A stretch of DNA of 64,000 nucleotides from Collinsella sp. Its GTDB lineage: Bacteria > Actinomycetota > Coriobacteriia > Coriobacteriales > Coriobacteriaceae. The stretch covers positions 1 through 64,000 of the forward strand of contig JAHYYJ010000001.1 of assembly GCA_019425015.1 (NCBI GenBank), written 5' to 3'. The notes below the pieces were generated by a model that saw only the letters and a list, made by a program, of their open reading frames with translations, had not been told where the DNA came from and made no database searches. Below, one piece after another: positions 24,536-33,670 of the stretch. The translations under genes and the position numbers were made by a program. Positions within the stretch are counted from its first letter, which is position 1. Each line of letters begins with the position of its first letter.

Positions 24536-25933
24536 TCAGGCCCCGCACAGGGGGACCGCGATGGTGGCCGCCGCGCCGCCCGAGGGGCCGTTGGCGAGCG
24601 AGACGGAGCCCCCGTGGGCGCTCGCGGCCTCGGAGGCGACGTGGAGGCCGAGCCCGTAGTGGCGGCCTCCGTCGCGCGAGGAGCGGGAGGAGTCGTCTGT
24701 GAAGAGGCGCTCGCAGCCGCGTTCGAGGGCGGCGGGAGAAAAGCCCGGTCCGTCGTCGGCAACCTCGATGACGAGGTGCCCGCCCGCGACGTCGCAGGAG
24801 ACAGCCACGCGCGAGCGTGCGTGCTCGGCGGCGTTGGCCACGAGGTTCGCGGCGGCTCGCGCCAGGGCGGTTCGGTCGAGCGCGGCCTCGGGCGCGCCCG
24901 CGACAGCGGGGCCCGTGGCCGCGTCGAGCGTCACGCCTCGCGCCCGGGCGATCTGGGCGGCCTCGGCGAGGACCTGCTCGCAAAGCTCGGCCGGCCGCAT
25001 GGGGGCCCTCTCCGCCCCGCCGGACCCGCGCGAGGCCTCGATGAGCAGGCGCACGTAGCCGTCGAGCCTTTCGACACTGCCGGCTATGTCGCGCGCGGCG
25101 GCCGCGAGGTCGGCGTCTTTCTCGTCTTCCAGCTCCTCCGCTACGAAGTCGGCGTTGGCGCGCAGCACGGTGAGCGGCGTCTTGAGGTCGTGGGCGAGCG
25201 ACGTCATCTGCTCGCGCTGCCCCCGCTCCGCGGCCCAGCGGGCCTCGAGCGACTCGGCGAGGGAGGCCCGCATGGCGTCCATCGCGGCGAGGACGTCGTT
25301 CACCTCGCGCACGTTGGTGCTGCCGACCGCGAAGTCGAGCTCCCCCGCGCCGACGCGCCCCGCCGCCTCCGCGAGCGGCGCCATCTTGCGCGAGATCACG
25401 CGGCTCGCGCGGCGCGCGACGAGCGCAAGCGCAAGTGCGCTTCCCGCCGTGGCGCCGACGAGCATGAGGTTCTGCGGGTTGGGAAGCAGGCCGGCGAGGT
25501 CGCGCGAGACCCACTGCGGCAGATACTCGCTGACGAGCGCGCAGGCCCCGCCACCTTTGAGCGGGAACGCGGCGTAGGTAACGCCCGAACCCCCGCCCTC
25601 GATCTCCACTGTGCCCGGATCCGCGGCGAGTGCCGTACGAGCCATTTCCTTCGCGTCCTCGAGCCGCGTGCTCTCGAGGTCTGTCATCAGCACGTTTCCG
25701 TCCTTGTTCAGGATGAGGTAGCGGTACGCCGTCGGCACGTCCTGCTGCCCGCAGACGCCGTCGCGTGCCAGGCCCTCCGCGACCTCGCGCGCATTGGCCG
25801 GCCCCCAGCTTGCCTCGTAGACGAAGCCCGCGTTGATCGCCACAGAGAGCATCATGAACGAGGCGAGCCACGCCGTGGCGACTGCCGCGAACGCGTAGGC
25901 GAAGTAGCGCGCGATGACGAAGGAGAGCGGCAT
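24536..25933 (-). CDS. sensor histidine kinase
   Basis: About 465 residues from ATG 25933. GTG 25972 is an alternative and would overlap the regulator gene. Two membrane helices (about 5-25 and 150-175) frame an extracellular domain of about 125 residues. HAMP-like sequence follows, then the phospho-acceptor LAHDLKTPLTVL, N-box NLVANAAEHA, G1 VADDGPGFS and G2 GLGLHVASEA. The LAHDLKTPL box is common in kinases that sense cell-wall-active peptides. It is the last gene of the GC-rich protection operon and pairs with the regulator at 25960. Confidence 0.88.
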   Translation of the reverse strand: MPLSFVIARYFAYAFAAVATAWLASFMMLSVAINAGFVYEASWGPANAREVAEGLARDGVCGQQDVPTAYRYLILNKDGNVLMTDLESTRLEDAKEMARTALAADPGTVEIEGGGSGVTYAAFPLKGGGACALVSEYLPQWVSRDLAGLLPNPQNLMLVGATAGSALALALVARRASRVISRKMAPLAEAAGRVGAGELDFAVGSTNVREVNDVLAAMDAMRASLAESLEARWAAERGQREQMTSLAHDLKTPLTVLRANADFVAEELEDEKDADLAAAARDIAGSVERLDGYVRLLIEASRGSGGAERAPMRPAELCEQVLAEAAQIARARGVTLDAATGPAVAGAPEAALDRTALARAAANLVANAAEHARSRVAVSCDVAGGHLVIEVADDGPGFSPAALERGCERLFTDDSSRSSRDGGRHYGLGLHVASEAASAHGGSVSLANGPSGGAAATIAVPLCGA

Positions 25934-25959
25934 GCCCCCGCGACCTCGCGCCCCGATCC

Positions 25960-26622
25960 TCAGAGCTGCCACTTGTACCCCATCCCCCAGACGGTCGCGA
26001 TCGGATCGGCGCCGGCCTCGGAGAGTTTCCTCCGGGCGCGACTGACCTGCATGGATATGGCCGCGTCGTCGGCGTCGCTCTCCCAGCCGAGCACCGCCTC
26101 GCGTATCTGCGCGCGGCTCATGACCTGCCCGGGGTGGCGGGCGAGGTACTCGCAGATGGCGTACTCGGTGGGCGTGAGCGGCACGGCCTCGCCGCCCACG
26201 GCGAGGCCGCGCGCCCTGAGGTCGATCCGCACCTCCCCGAAGGAGAGGGCGTGCGAGCGCGGCCGGCGCTCACGGCGTAGATGGGCCGCGACCTTGGCGC
26301 GCAGCTCCGCGGCCCCGAAGGGCTTGCGGACGTAGTCGTCGGCGCCCAGGCCGTAGGCGGCCACGGCATCCTCCTCGGCCACGCGAGCGGTCAGGAAGAC
26401 GATGGGGCCGTCGAAGTCCGGGCGGATCTGCCGCACGAGCTCGAAGCCGTCGAGCCCCGGCATCATGACGTCGCAGAGCACGAGGTCGAAGCGCGAGAGG
26501 TCCATCCCCGGGACCGCCGTCGGGTCCTCCGCCTTGACGACCTCATGGCCGTCGCGGCCGAGGACGCGCGCAAGCGCGTCGAGGATCGCCCGTTCATCAT
26601 CCACTGCCAGTATCCTCGCCAT
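25960..26622 (-). CDS. OmpR-family response regulator
   Basis: 220 residues. Receiver domain (1-115) with acidic DDE at the start, phospho-Asp in VLCDVMMPGLDG, the conserved Thr/Ser position in VFLTAR and the Lys in YVRKPFG. The winged-helix effector domain (about 130-220) ends in VWGMGYKW, typical of OmpR/PhoB. It is encoded just before the kinase and 45 bp after the YxeA-like gene, so it probably controls the upstream LanFEG-type genes. That target is inference. Confidence 0.93.
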   Translation of the reverse strand: MARILAVDDERAILDALARVLGRDGHEVVKAEDPTAVPGMDLSRFDLVLCDVMMPGLDGFELVRQIRPDFDGPIVFLTARVAEEDAVAAYGLGADDYVRKPFGAAELRAKVAAHLRRERRPRSHALSFGEVRIDLRARGLAVGGEAVPLTPTEYAICEYLARHPGQVMSRAQIREAVLGWESDADDAAISMQVSRARRKLSEAGADPIATVWGMGYKWQL

Positions 26623-26667
26623 GTTCGACCTCCTGAAACTCTCGTCGGAATTGTACTAACGCCGCGC

Positions 26668-27069
26668 TCAGCGGTCCAGAGCCCTGCGCGCAGCCACGGG
26701 TGTCTCGGCCGCGTCGCACGCGCGGTAGCGCACGCCCGAGCCGCCGCGCGCCTCGATCTCGAGCCAGCCCTCGCCGTCCGACTCCCGCCCGAAGAAGATG
26801 AGCTGGAGCTCTCGGACATTGCCTCTGTCGTCCGCCGCGTCCACCAGGTAGACGTAGTTTGCCCCCGCCCCGGTGGCGTCGGCGTAGGAGCTCGCGTGGC
26901 TGCCGGGCTCGGGCGCGGGCGCCCACATGGCGATCTCAGGGTTAGGCAGCACGCGGTCGGCGATCGAGCGCAGCGCCGACCCCCAGCCGGCGTCGAGCAG
27001 GGCATTCCCGCCCAGGACGAGCGCTGCGGAGAGGAGGACGAACATGGCGGCGAGCGGCTTCCTACGCAT
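26668..27069 (-). CDS. YxeA-like (DUF1093) exported protein
   Basis: 133 residues. An N-terminal hydrophobic segment (about 7-24) is a signal peptide or anchor. The body fits the YxeA pattern: YVYLVDAADDRGNVRELQL, then GEGWLEIEARGGSGVR and the end PVAARRALD. Such proteins often accompany bacitracin- or lantibiotic-type ABC systems and may act outside the membrane. Its start overlaps the preceding permease gene by 8 bp. Confidence 0.7.
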   Translation of the reverse strand: MRRKPLAAMFVLLSAALVLGGNALLDAGWGSALRSIADRVLPNPEIAMWAPAPEPGSHASSYADATGAGANYVYLVDAADDRGNVRELQLIFFGRESDGEGWLEIEARGGSGVRYRACDAAETPVAARRALDR

Positions 27070-27871
27070 CTACCCTCCCGTCCTCGAAGCGGCAGAACCA
27101 GGCAAGAAGGACGGCGTCGGCTGCCAGGGTGAGAACGAGGCTAGCGAGCGCAGTCGTGAGGAGAGGGCCCGCCGCGCGTGCGGCGTCGATGAAGGCCTCC
27201 ACCCCGAGCGACCCCAGGCGCGCGGGCCAGGCGAGCGGCACCCAGCTCAGGGGCGTCGCCAGAGCGCCGGTGAGCTCGCCGGTCATGAGGCCGTGCGCAA
27301 GTCCGCCCACCGAGAAGAACGCGAGGAGCACCCCCGCCGCGCCGGCGCCGATGGCGGCGTTGCGGCCGAGGCGCAGGGCCACGCCGAGCCCCAGCGCGTA
27401 GAGGGGCAAGCTGCCCAGCACGATGCCCGCCCAGGCGGCCGCAAGCGGAGCGGGCCCGAGCGGCAGGCGCCCGGCGACGGCGAGCACGGCCCCGAACACG
27501 CCGAGCGCCACGGCCAGCGCGCCCGCGCCGAGCGCCGCAAGGGCGAGCAGCTTCGCCGCGACGGCGCGCCCGCGCGAGGGGACCGCCGTGAGGTTGGCGA
27601 GGCGCCCGGCAGCGCGCTCCTCGTCCACGGCGAGCCCGCAGACGATGGCGGACATGAGCGGCATGAGGGCGCCGAGGAACTGGGCGCAGGCGTCCGCGCC
27701 CAGCGCCGGGTCCCATCGGGTTACGGAGAAGTACTCGCCGCAGGCAAGACCGGCTGCCAGGCCGCAGGCGAGGTGCACCGCCGAGAGCGGGGAGCGCGCC
27801 AGGCGCAGGGCCTCGGAAAGCAGGGCCCGCGGGAGAGTCATGCGCGGCGTCGGATCGGAGAGTCGTGTCAT
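27062..27871 (-). CDS. lantibiotic-protection ABC permease (LanG-like)
   Basis: About 269 residues with six predicted membrane helices, rich in Ala, Leu and Gly. I chose ATG 27871 because GGAGAGG lies 8 bp upstream. ATG 27877 overlapping the previous stop is also possible. It has the length and layout of MutG/NisG permeases and follows a LanE-type permease and LanF-type ATPase in one operon. FSVTRWDP after helix 1 and LSWVPLAWPARLG near the end are typical positions. Its likely role is expulsion of a membrane-bound peptide. Confidence 0.75.
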   Translation of the reverse strand: MTRLSDPTPRMTLPRALLSEALRLARSPLSAVHLACGLAAGLACGEYFSVTRWDPALGADACAQFLGALMPLMSAIVCGLAVDEERAAGRLANLTAVPSRGRAVAAKLLALAALGAGALAVALGVFGAVLAVAGRLPLGPAPLAAAWAGIVLGSLPLYALGLGVALRLGRNAAIGAGAAGVLLAFFSVGGLAHGLMTGELTGALATPLSWVPLAWPARLGSLGVEAFIDAARAAGPLLTTALASLVLTLAADAVLLAWFCRFEDGRVDA

Positions 27872-27876
27872 GGCCA

Positions 27877-28647
27877 TCACCTCTCCTCGGAGTGCGCAAA
27901 CCAGGCCGCGCCCGCCGCCGTGAGCGCGGCGAACGCGAGCGCACTGACCGCAAGGCCCGCCAGCGTGAGCATGCCGTCCGCCGTGAGCGCCCCGCCGAGC
28001 GCCATGTCCGCCGCGAGCGGCTCGCCGCTCGGCAGCACGGGAATGAAGCTCGTGGGGATGACCATGCTCGCCGACGGCGGAAAGAGCTGCGGCAGCGGCA
28101 TCAGCGACCAGGCGAACCCACCCACGAGCTGCGCGGCGAGCGGGCAGAAGATGCCCGCGAGCATGCCGAGCCGCGCCGTGAGGAAGAGCCCTGCGGGGAT
28201 CATCCACGCCGCGGTCACCGTGTTGGCGAGCGCGCAGAGGAGCATCGTGAGCGTGCCCGCGGCCGTGAGACCCTGCGAGGAGAACGCCGATCCCGCGAGG
28301 TAGATGCCGAAGACCACGAGGTTCGAGAGCGTGCAAAGAGCAAGGCACCAGAGCGCCTTGGCCCACCAGGCGCGCCCGAGCGGGAAGCCCAGGCCCAGAA
28401 GCCCCCGCATCCGCGTGCGAGCGTCCGCCCGTGCGACGCACGCCACCACGAGCGAGAGAGACACGGGCAGGAAGAGCGCGTACCAGTAGTTCCACGCACT
28501 AAAGATCTGCACGCCCCGGTAGGGCATCGCGCCGAGCAGCGGCATCGGCAGCGCCATGAGCACGGCCAGGCGAACCGGTGCCGCGTGGCGCGACTTCAGG
28601 GCCTCGGCGCGCAGGCCCGCGAGCAGGCCGCCTTTCTCGCCCGTCAT
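27877..28647 (-). CDS. lantibiotic-protection ABC permease (LanE/MutE-like)
   Basis: 256 residues, six membrane helices. It begins with a basic cytoplasmic segment (RAEALKSRHAAPVRLAVL). AWNYWYALFLPVSLSLVVAC is the conserved MutE/EpiE-type loop and helix, followed by LGFPLGRAWWAKAL. It starts inside the ATPase stop codon (ATGA overlap) and is followed by the second permease. Together they would form a heterodimeric ABC-2 exporter that protects against lantibiotics. Confidence 0.82.
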   Translation of the reverse strand: MTGEKGGLLAGLRAEALKSRHAAPVRLAVLMALPMPLLGAMPYRGVQIFSAWNYWYALFLPVSLSLVVACVARADARTRMRGLLGLGFPLGRAWWAKALWCLALCTLSNLVVFGIYLAGSAFSSQGLTAAGTLTMLLCALANTVTAAWMIPAGLFLTARLGMLAGIFCPLAAQLVGGFAWSLMPLPQLFPPSASMVIPTSFIPVLPSGEPLAADMALGGALTADGMLTLAGLAVSALAFAALTAAGAAWFAHSEER

Positions 28648-29372
28648 GCCGCCACCTCCCCGCGTGCTCGTCGCCCTTCCCGACAGAAGCTCATGAAGAG
28701 TTCCTCGAGGTCCTGCCCGGGCCGAAGCGCATCCTCGTAGGCGAGGCGCCCCCCGCAGATGATGCCGATGGTGTCCGCCATCTGCTGCACCTCGGAGAGG
28801 ATGTGGCTCGAAACGATCACCGTCGTACCCGCCGCCGCGAAGCCGCGGATCTGGTCGCGCAGCTCCTCGATGCCGATGGGGTCGAGGCCGTTGGTGGGCT
28901 CGTCGAGCACGAGCAGGCGTGGCCGGGCGATCAGCGCCAGCGCGAGCCCCAGGCGCTGCCGCATGCCCATCGAGAAGCGCCCGGCGCGCTTCTTCCCGGT
29001 GTCCGCGAGGTCCACGGCGGCGAGCACCTCATCTATGCGGCTCTCGGGAAGGCCCAGCAGCGTGGTGCGCACGCGCAGGTTCTCGCGCGCGGTGAGGTTG
29101 GGGTAGAGCGGCGCCTCCTCGATGAGGCTGCCGATTGCGTAGAGGTCCTCGCGGCGCCAGGCGTGCCCGGCAAAGAGGATCTCCCCGGCCGTCGGCCGCA
29201 GCATCCCGCAGATCATCTTGAGCGTTGTCGACTTGCCGGCGCCGTTGGGACCGAGCAGCCCGTACACCTCGCCCTCGCGGATATGAAGGCTCACGTCGGC
29301 CACGGCGTCCTGCGCCTGGTCGCCGCGGCCGAAGCGCTTGGTGAGCCCGCGCGTCTCGAGCATGTAACCCAT
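28644..29372 (-). CDS. lantibiotic-protection ABC ATPase (LanF-like)
   Basis: 242 residues from ATG 29372, chosen because GAAAGG is 8 bp upstream. Walker A is GPNGAGKST (about 41-49), the signature FSMGMRQRLGLA, Walker B LLVLDEPTNGLDP and the switch His is in IVSSHILSEVQQ. The E-loop context GSLIEEAPLYPNLTARENL is characteristic of LanF/bacitracin-type ATPases. It is the first gene of a tight operon with two permeases, a YxeA-like protein and a two-component pair. Confidence 0.88.
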   Translation of the reverse strand: MGYMLETRGLTKRFGRGDQAQDAVADVSLHIREGEVYGLLGPNGAGKSTTLKMICGMLRPTAGEILFAGHAWRREDLYAIGSLIEEAPLYPNLTARENLRVRTTLLGLPESRIDEVLAAVDLADTGKKRAGRFSMGMRQRLGLALALIARPRLLVLDEPTNGLDPIGIEELRDQIRGFAAAGTTVIVSSHILSEVQQMADTIGIICGGRLAYEDALRPGQDLEELFMSFCREGRRARGEVAA

Positions 29373-29768
29373 GGGTTTATCCTTTCTCTTCCGGGCGCGC
29401 GGGCCGAGCCACCGTGCCCGCACGCTTTACCTTTCGGGTTCACCATCCATGGTGGGGCGCGTTTCTAACGAAGCCGTAACGGCCGTTGGGTTCTTTTAGC
29501 GCCAACCCTTCTCGACCCGCACATCATGATTAATTCGCTTAAGGCAACAACTTTCCCGATCGATGTAATCACCGAATCAAAACGTGTAAACCAGCCATCA
29601 AAGATGCCGAAAAATGTCATATTTGGAGGCTGATGTACACAAATGCAGAATCCCGCACAACCCAGTAGCATCCTCCATATGTCTGGACTCTCTATGCTTA
29701 CGCTGGATAGACATCGCCGGAACGGGTATAGTATCGAAAGTTTTGTCGTTAACCAGCGGGGGAGTCCT
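29373..29768. other. divergent intergenic region
   Basis: Separates the GC-rich protection operon (minus) from the CDP-alcohol phosphotransferase gene (plus). GC content drops sharply. A TATAGT at 29727-29732 could be a -10 for the plus gene, but no good -35 is spaced to it. No LanR-type box is evident. Confidence 0.5.
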
Positions 29769-30473
29769 GTGGGCATCAAAAAGAAGATCAAAAAGGAGCT
29801 TATCGGCACTTCCGATTACCCGTCGAATAAGATCTTTACGATCTCCAATTTCATCACCTTTACGCGCCTGATCCTCACCCTGGTATTTCTGTACCTGTTT
29901 GTGACGGATAACAACCGCGTCATCGCCATCGTTATCTACGCCGTTGCCGCCTCTACCGACTGGATGGACGGTCAGATCGCCCGCATGACCAAGACGGTCT
30001 CGTGGCTCGGCAAGGTCATGGATCCCATCTGCGACCGTGCGCTGCTGTTCACCGGCGTACTTGGGCTGGTGGTCCGCGGAGAGCTGCCCATCTGGGTCTG
30101 CGTGCTCATTATTGGCCGCGACATCTATCTGGGCATCGGCACGCTTATCGTGCGTCATTATCACCGTCGCCCCATCGATGTCGTCTTTCCCGGAAAGATT
30201 GCCACTGCACTGCTCATGACCGGCTTCTCGCTCATGCTGCTCGGGTTCCCCGTTATTGACGGCCTGCATCTTTTACCTTCAACCCTTACGGCCTTCCCGG
30301 GCCTCAACGGAAGCTCGGTGCCCCTCGGCATCTTCTTTGTGTACGGCGGCGTGATCTTCTCCATGCTCACGGCTGTCATCTATTCCATTAAGGGCGGAGT
30401 GGCCATTAAACAGGCTCTCGCGCATCCCGAGGACGAGGACATCGACTTTCTGAACCCTGAAATCGAAGACTGA
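29769..30473 (+). CDS. CDP-alcohol phosphatidyltransferase family protein
   Basis: 234 residues from GTG 29769, with GGGGGAG 5-6 bp upstream. The family signature D-x2-DG-x2-AR-x8-G-x3-D-x3-D is complete in DWMDGQIAR followed by GKVMDPICD. About five membrane helices follow. It transfers a phosphatidyl group from CDP-diacylglycerol to an alcohol. Substrate may be glycerol-3-phosphate or inositol-phosphate. A second member of the family (pgsA, 50750-51388) is the likelier PG synthase, so this one may make another phospholipid. Confidence 0.85.
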   Translation: MGIKKKIKKELIGTSDYPSNKIFTISNFITFTRLILTLVFLYLFVTDNNRVIAIVIYAVAASTDWMDGQIARMTKTVSWLGKVMDPICDRALLFTGVLGLVVRGELPIWVCVLIIGRDIYLGIGTLIVRHYHRRPIDVVFPGKIATALLMTGFSLMLLGFPVIDGLHLLPSTLTAFPGLNGSSVPLGIFFVYGGVIFSMLTAVIYSIKGGVAIKQALAHPEDEDIDFLNPEIED

Positions 30474-30539
30474 TTCGTTGGGGTATGATTACGTACGGTT
30501 CATTATTTGCGGCACGTCCGCGATAAGTTAGGGGTTGTC

Positions 30540-30974
30540 ATGGACAACATGGTTAACAATATGCCTCAGAATGATAAGACTGCTGACGCTACCTGCGTAT
30601 TCCGCGTGCCTTCAAGCGACGTCACCGTTCCCGACCTCATGGCCAACGTGCGCATCACCGCACCCGTTCTGTCCATCGTCAAGGGTCCGCAGACTGGTGC
30701 CGCCTTTGAGCTCGAGGACGACGTGACCACCATCGGCCGCGATCCTGCGAACGGCATCTTCCTCAATGACATGACCGTTTCGCGTAGCCACGCGCGCATT
30801 ATTCGCGAGGGCCTCGGCGCTCGCATTGAGGACCTGGGCTCGCTCAATGGCACCTGGGTCGACGGCGCCATTGTCAACGCGGCCCCGCTGCACGATGGTT
30901 CTTCCGTCCAGATCGGTACGTTTACGCTCATCTACCACGAGAGCACGCCGGAGCGCATCGAAACCGGTGAGTAG
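30540..30974 (+). CDS. FHA-domain protein, GarA/OdhI-like
   Basis: 144 residues from ATG 30540. A short N-terminal tail containing ADATCVFRVP precedes an FHA domain (about 55-135) with TIGRDPANGIFLND, VSRSHARI and LGSLNGTWVDG, the conserved phosphothreonine-binding residues. In Actinobacteria such proteins regulate 2-oxoglutarate metabolism after N-terminal Thr phosphorylation. The canonical ETTS motif is not seen. It precedes a MerR regulator by 3 bp, as in other Actinobacteria. Confidence 0.85.
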   Translation: MDNMVNNMPQNDKTADATCVFRVPSSDVTVPDLMANVRITAPVLSIVKGPQTGAAFELEDDVTTIGRDPANGIFLNDMTVSRSHARIIREGLGARIEDLGSLNGTWVDGAIVNAAPLHDGSSVQIGTFTLIYHESTPERIETGE

Positions 30975-30977
30975 GGC

Positions 30978-31862
30978 ATGGCCGAACGCAACTATCTGAG
31001 TATCGGCCAAGTCGTCAATCTACTTCGAGGCGCATACCCCGATCTATCGAACTCAAAAATTAGATTTCTAGAAGATGAGGGGCTCATCACCCCTCATCGA
31101 ACGCCTAAGGGGTATCGCCAGTACTCCAAGGAAGACGTTGACCGTCTCGAGGTCATCCTGCACCTGCAGAAGACCCGCTACATGCCGCTCAACGTCATTA
31201 AGCAGCGCTTGGAAAACGCAACGGACCTGTCCACTTTGGCTTACGAGGTGGGTCTTCTGTCCGATGTTCCGCTTAAGACGGAGCCCAAGGAGACCAAGCA
31301 AAAGCTGCACCCCATCGAGACGATCCCCGACATGCTCGGTGTTGAGATTTCGTTTATCCGCTCCCTTGCCGAGAACGATCTTATCCGCATCATCAAGAGC
31401 CCGCAGAACCGAGAGCTCGTCGATGGCAGAGATTTCCCGATTATCCGCTACTGCTCGGAGCTGTCGCGCTTCCACATTGAGCCGCGCAACCTGCGTCAGT
31501 ACGTATCGTCGGCAAACCGCGAGTCTTCGATGTTTGAGCAGGTTCTCGTGAGCATGCTCGGCATGGATACCTCTGATGATGAGCGCGACGCCAAGCTCGA
31601 GCGCGCTTTTAAGAAGCTGCACGACCTCACCGAGGGTGTGCATACCGCGCTCCTTAAGAACCGTGTCTTTGAGTCGCTCAACGCCGTGGTCGAGGACGCC
31701 GACATTGATGCACTCGATGAGGAGATTGCACGTTCCGAATCCACCAAGGCTAAAAGCGATGGGGCAAGCGTCCCCGCGGTTGCCGCGCACGAGGAGTCGC
31801 TCGTGCAACCGTCCAAGGTCGTCGTCCCCTCGCATAACCCGTCTGCTAACACGGGTAAATAA
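30978..31862 (+). CDS. MerR-family transcriptional regulator
   Basis: 294 residues. The winged-helix N-terminus has YLSIGQVVNLLRGAYPDLS, then KIRFLEDEGLITPHRTPKGY and RQYSKEDVDRLEVIL, the MerR DNA-binding pattern. The long C-terminal part has a second MerR-like segment (about 110-170) and no metal-binding cysteines. FtsR-like MerR proteins next to garA have this size. It is encoded 3 bp after the FHA gene, so it is cotranscribed with it. Confidence 0.85.
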   Translation: MAERNYLSIGQVVNLLRGAYPDLSNSKIRFLEDEGLITPHRTPKGYRQYSKEDVDRLEVILHLQKTRYMPLNVIKQRLENATDLSTLAYEVGLLSDVPLKTEPKETKQKLHPIETIPDMLGVEISFIRSLAENDLIRIIKSPQNRELVDGRDFPIIRYCSELSRFHIEPRNLRQYVSSANRESSMFEQVLVSMLGMDTSDDERDAKLERAFKKLHDLTEGVHTALLKNRVFESLNAVVEDADIDALDEEIARSESTKAKSDGASVPAVAAHEESLVQPSKVVVPSHNPSANTGK

Positions 31863-31898
31863 TCGCCGTCCACCCGGCAATCCATGAAAGGTCACGCC

Positions 31899-32429
31899 AT
31901 GTACGACTTCGAATCTCATATCGTCGATATCCCCGACTATCCCGAGCCCGGAGTCGTCTTTAAGGACATCACACCGCTCTTTGGCAATCCCGAGGCCCTG
32001 AGGGCCATGGTGGATGCCCTTGCCGAGCATTTTGCCGATATGGGCATTACCAAGGTCGTAGGACCCGAGTCCCGCGGCTTTATGGTCGGTGTGCCCGTGG
32101 CCGTCGCCCTAGGTGCCGGCTTTGTACCCGCACGTAAGCCCGGCAAACTGCCGCGCAAGACGATAAGCGAGAGCTACGAGCTCGAGTATGGAACGGATTC
32201 TATCGAGATTCACGCCGATGCCATCAGCTCTAAAGATACCGTGTTGATTCTGGACGACTTGGTCGCGACGGGCGGAACCGTCGAGGCAACAGGTAAACTG
32301 GTGCGTGATATGGGCGCAAAGCTTGTGGGCTACGGTTGTATCCTTGAGCTTGCGTTTCTCAACCCGCGCAAGAAGCTCACGCCGACTGACGACGATGTTG
32401 AGCTCTTTAGCCTGGTGACGGTGGACTAG
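31899..32429 (+). CDS. apt: adenine phosphoribosyltransferase
   Basis: Salvages adenine to AMP with PRPP. 176 residues from ATG 31899, 7 bp after GAAAGG. An upstream ATG 31884 is less likely. IPDYPEPGVVFKDITPL is the Apt N-terminus, ESRGFMVGVPVA follows, and VLILDDLVATGGTVEA is the PRPP-binding motif. In some Gram-positive bacteria apt stands near relA. No such neighbour is present here. Confidence 0.96.
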   Translation: MYDFESHIVDIPDYPEPGVVFKDITPLFGNPEALRAMVDALAEHFADMGITKVVGPESRGFMVGVPVAVALGAGFVPARKPGKLPRKTISESYELEYGTDSIEIHADAISSKDTVLILDDLVATGGTVEATGKLVRDMGAKLVGYGCILELAFLNPRKKLTPTDDDVELFSLVTVD

Positions 32430-32461
32430 CCGTTACCCTTAGTTACTGGAAAGGAAGCTAC

Positions 32462-33583
32462 ATGCGCACAGCAAACACGCACAGAAACATGGCACGCTGC
32501 GCTGCTACGGCAACCCTCGCTTGTGTTTTGGGCCTGGGCCTCGTGGCTCCGGCCTACGCCGATACCGCATCCGACCTTGCCGCTGCTCGTACTAAACTCG
32601 AGCAGATCGGCACGCAAACCCAGCAAATTCACGATGAACTCTCCGCACAGACGCAGGAGCTTGATCAGACTGCAGGCGAGATTACGCAAAAGCAGCAAGA
32701 GATCGCCGAAGGCCAGGCAAAGCTTTCGAGCTACGTTGCCGGTGAGTACAAGACCGGCGGCCTGAGTCTCCTTCAGGTCCTGACGGGTGTCGACGATCTG
32801 GGCGATATGCTCAACCGTCTGTTCTACTACGGCAAGGTGTCCGACAAGCAGGCCCAGACCATCCAAGAGGTCAAGGACCTTAAGCAGCAGCTCACCGATA
32901 AGCAGGCCGAGCAGGAGAAGAACGTCGCCGCGACGCAGAAGAAAGTCGACGAGCTCAATGCCCAGCAGGCTGAGGCCCAGAATGTCGTGAACTCCCTGGA
33001 TTCACAGCTGCAGGCCGAGCTTGCTGCCGAGGCCGAGGCCAACGCTGCGCTGCAGGCTGGCATTAATGCCAGCACCGCCGAAAAGGCCACGGTGAGCAAC
33101 GACACCGCCGGTACGACCGAGAACACCAACAATGGTGGCGGTACGACCAACAACGGCGGCGGCAACACGCCTGCGCCCGCGCCCGCTCCTGCCCCCACGC
33201 CGCAGCCCGTGACGCCCGCTCCGACTCCGACGCCTTCCGCACCGAGCCAGTCCGTTGACGGCGGTACCGTTGTTTCTCGCGCTTATAGCAAGCTGGGTTG
33301 CGCTTATTCTTGGGGCGGCATTGGACCGAACAGCTTTGACTGCTCCGGCTTTGTAAGCTATTGCCTCACGGGCCGCTACTGCCGTCTGGGCACCACCGGC
33401 ACTTTCATGGGTTGGACCCGTGTGTCCGATCCGCAACCCGGCGATGTTGTGGTTAACTCCTACCATACCGGCATCTATATCGGTAATGGCCAGATGATCC
33501 ATGCTTCCGACTACAAAACGGGCGTTATCATCAGCTCCGTCGCAGCCGGTATGAACAACAACTACATCTTCGTACGTTACTAA
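32462..33583 (+). CDS. secreted NlpC/P60 peptidoglycan endopeptidase
   Basis: 373 residues. Signal peptide (1-33, cleavage near AYA-DT), a coiled-coil domain (about 35-200) like that of RipA/CwlO-type hydrolases, a Thr/Asn-Gly and Pro/Ala-rich linker (about 215-262) and an NlpC/P60 domain. The catalytic triad is visible as DCSGFVSYC (Cys), YHTGIYIGN (His) and MIHASD (His). It is predicted to cleave stem peptides in the wall, with the coiled coil keeping it inactive until recruited, for instance by FtsEX. A strong terminator follows. Confidence 0.92.
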   Translation: MRTANTHRNMARCAATATLACVLGLGLVAPAYADTASDLAAARTKLEQIGTQTQQIHDELSAQTQELDQTAGEITQKQQEIAEGQAKLSSYVAGEYKTGGLSLLQVLTGVDDLGDMLNRLFYYGKVSDKQAQTIQEVKDLKQQLTDKQAEQEKNVAATQKKVDELNAQQAEAQNVVNSLDSQLQAELAAEAEANAALQAGINASTAEKATVSNDTAGTTENTNNGGGTTNNGGGNTPAPAPAPAPTPQPVTPAPTPTPSAPSQSVDGGTVVSRAYSKLGCAYSWGGIGPNSFDCSGFVSYCLTGRYCRLGTTGTFMGWTRVSDPQPGDVVVNSYHTGIYIGNGQMIHASDYKTGVIISSVAAGMNNNYIFVRY

Positions 33584-33605
33584 TTTATTACTACAGCGAA
33601 CGAAC

Positions 33606-33645
33606 ATGGGCCTCGCGATCTTGAGTCACGAGGCCCATTCTTTTT
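33606..33645 (+). terminator. intrinsic terminator of the NlpC/P60 gene
   Basis: A perfect 10-bp stem (33606-33615 with 33629-33638) is followed by TCTTTTT. Confidence 0.92.
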
Positions 33646-33670
33646 ACCCCTACCGTTTGCCATAAAATCA

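Noticed and set aside
24614..28740. Very long open frames on the plus strand opposite the protection operon
   Set aside because: They are shadows caused by extreme third-position GC. The minus-strand frames carry complete family motifs and tight overlaps.
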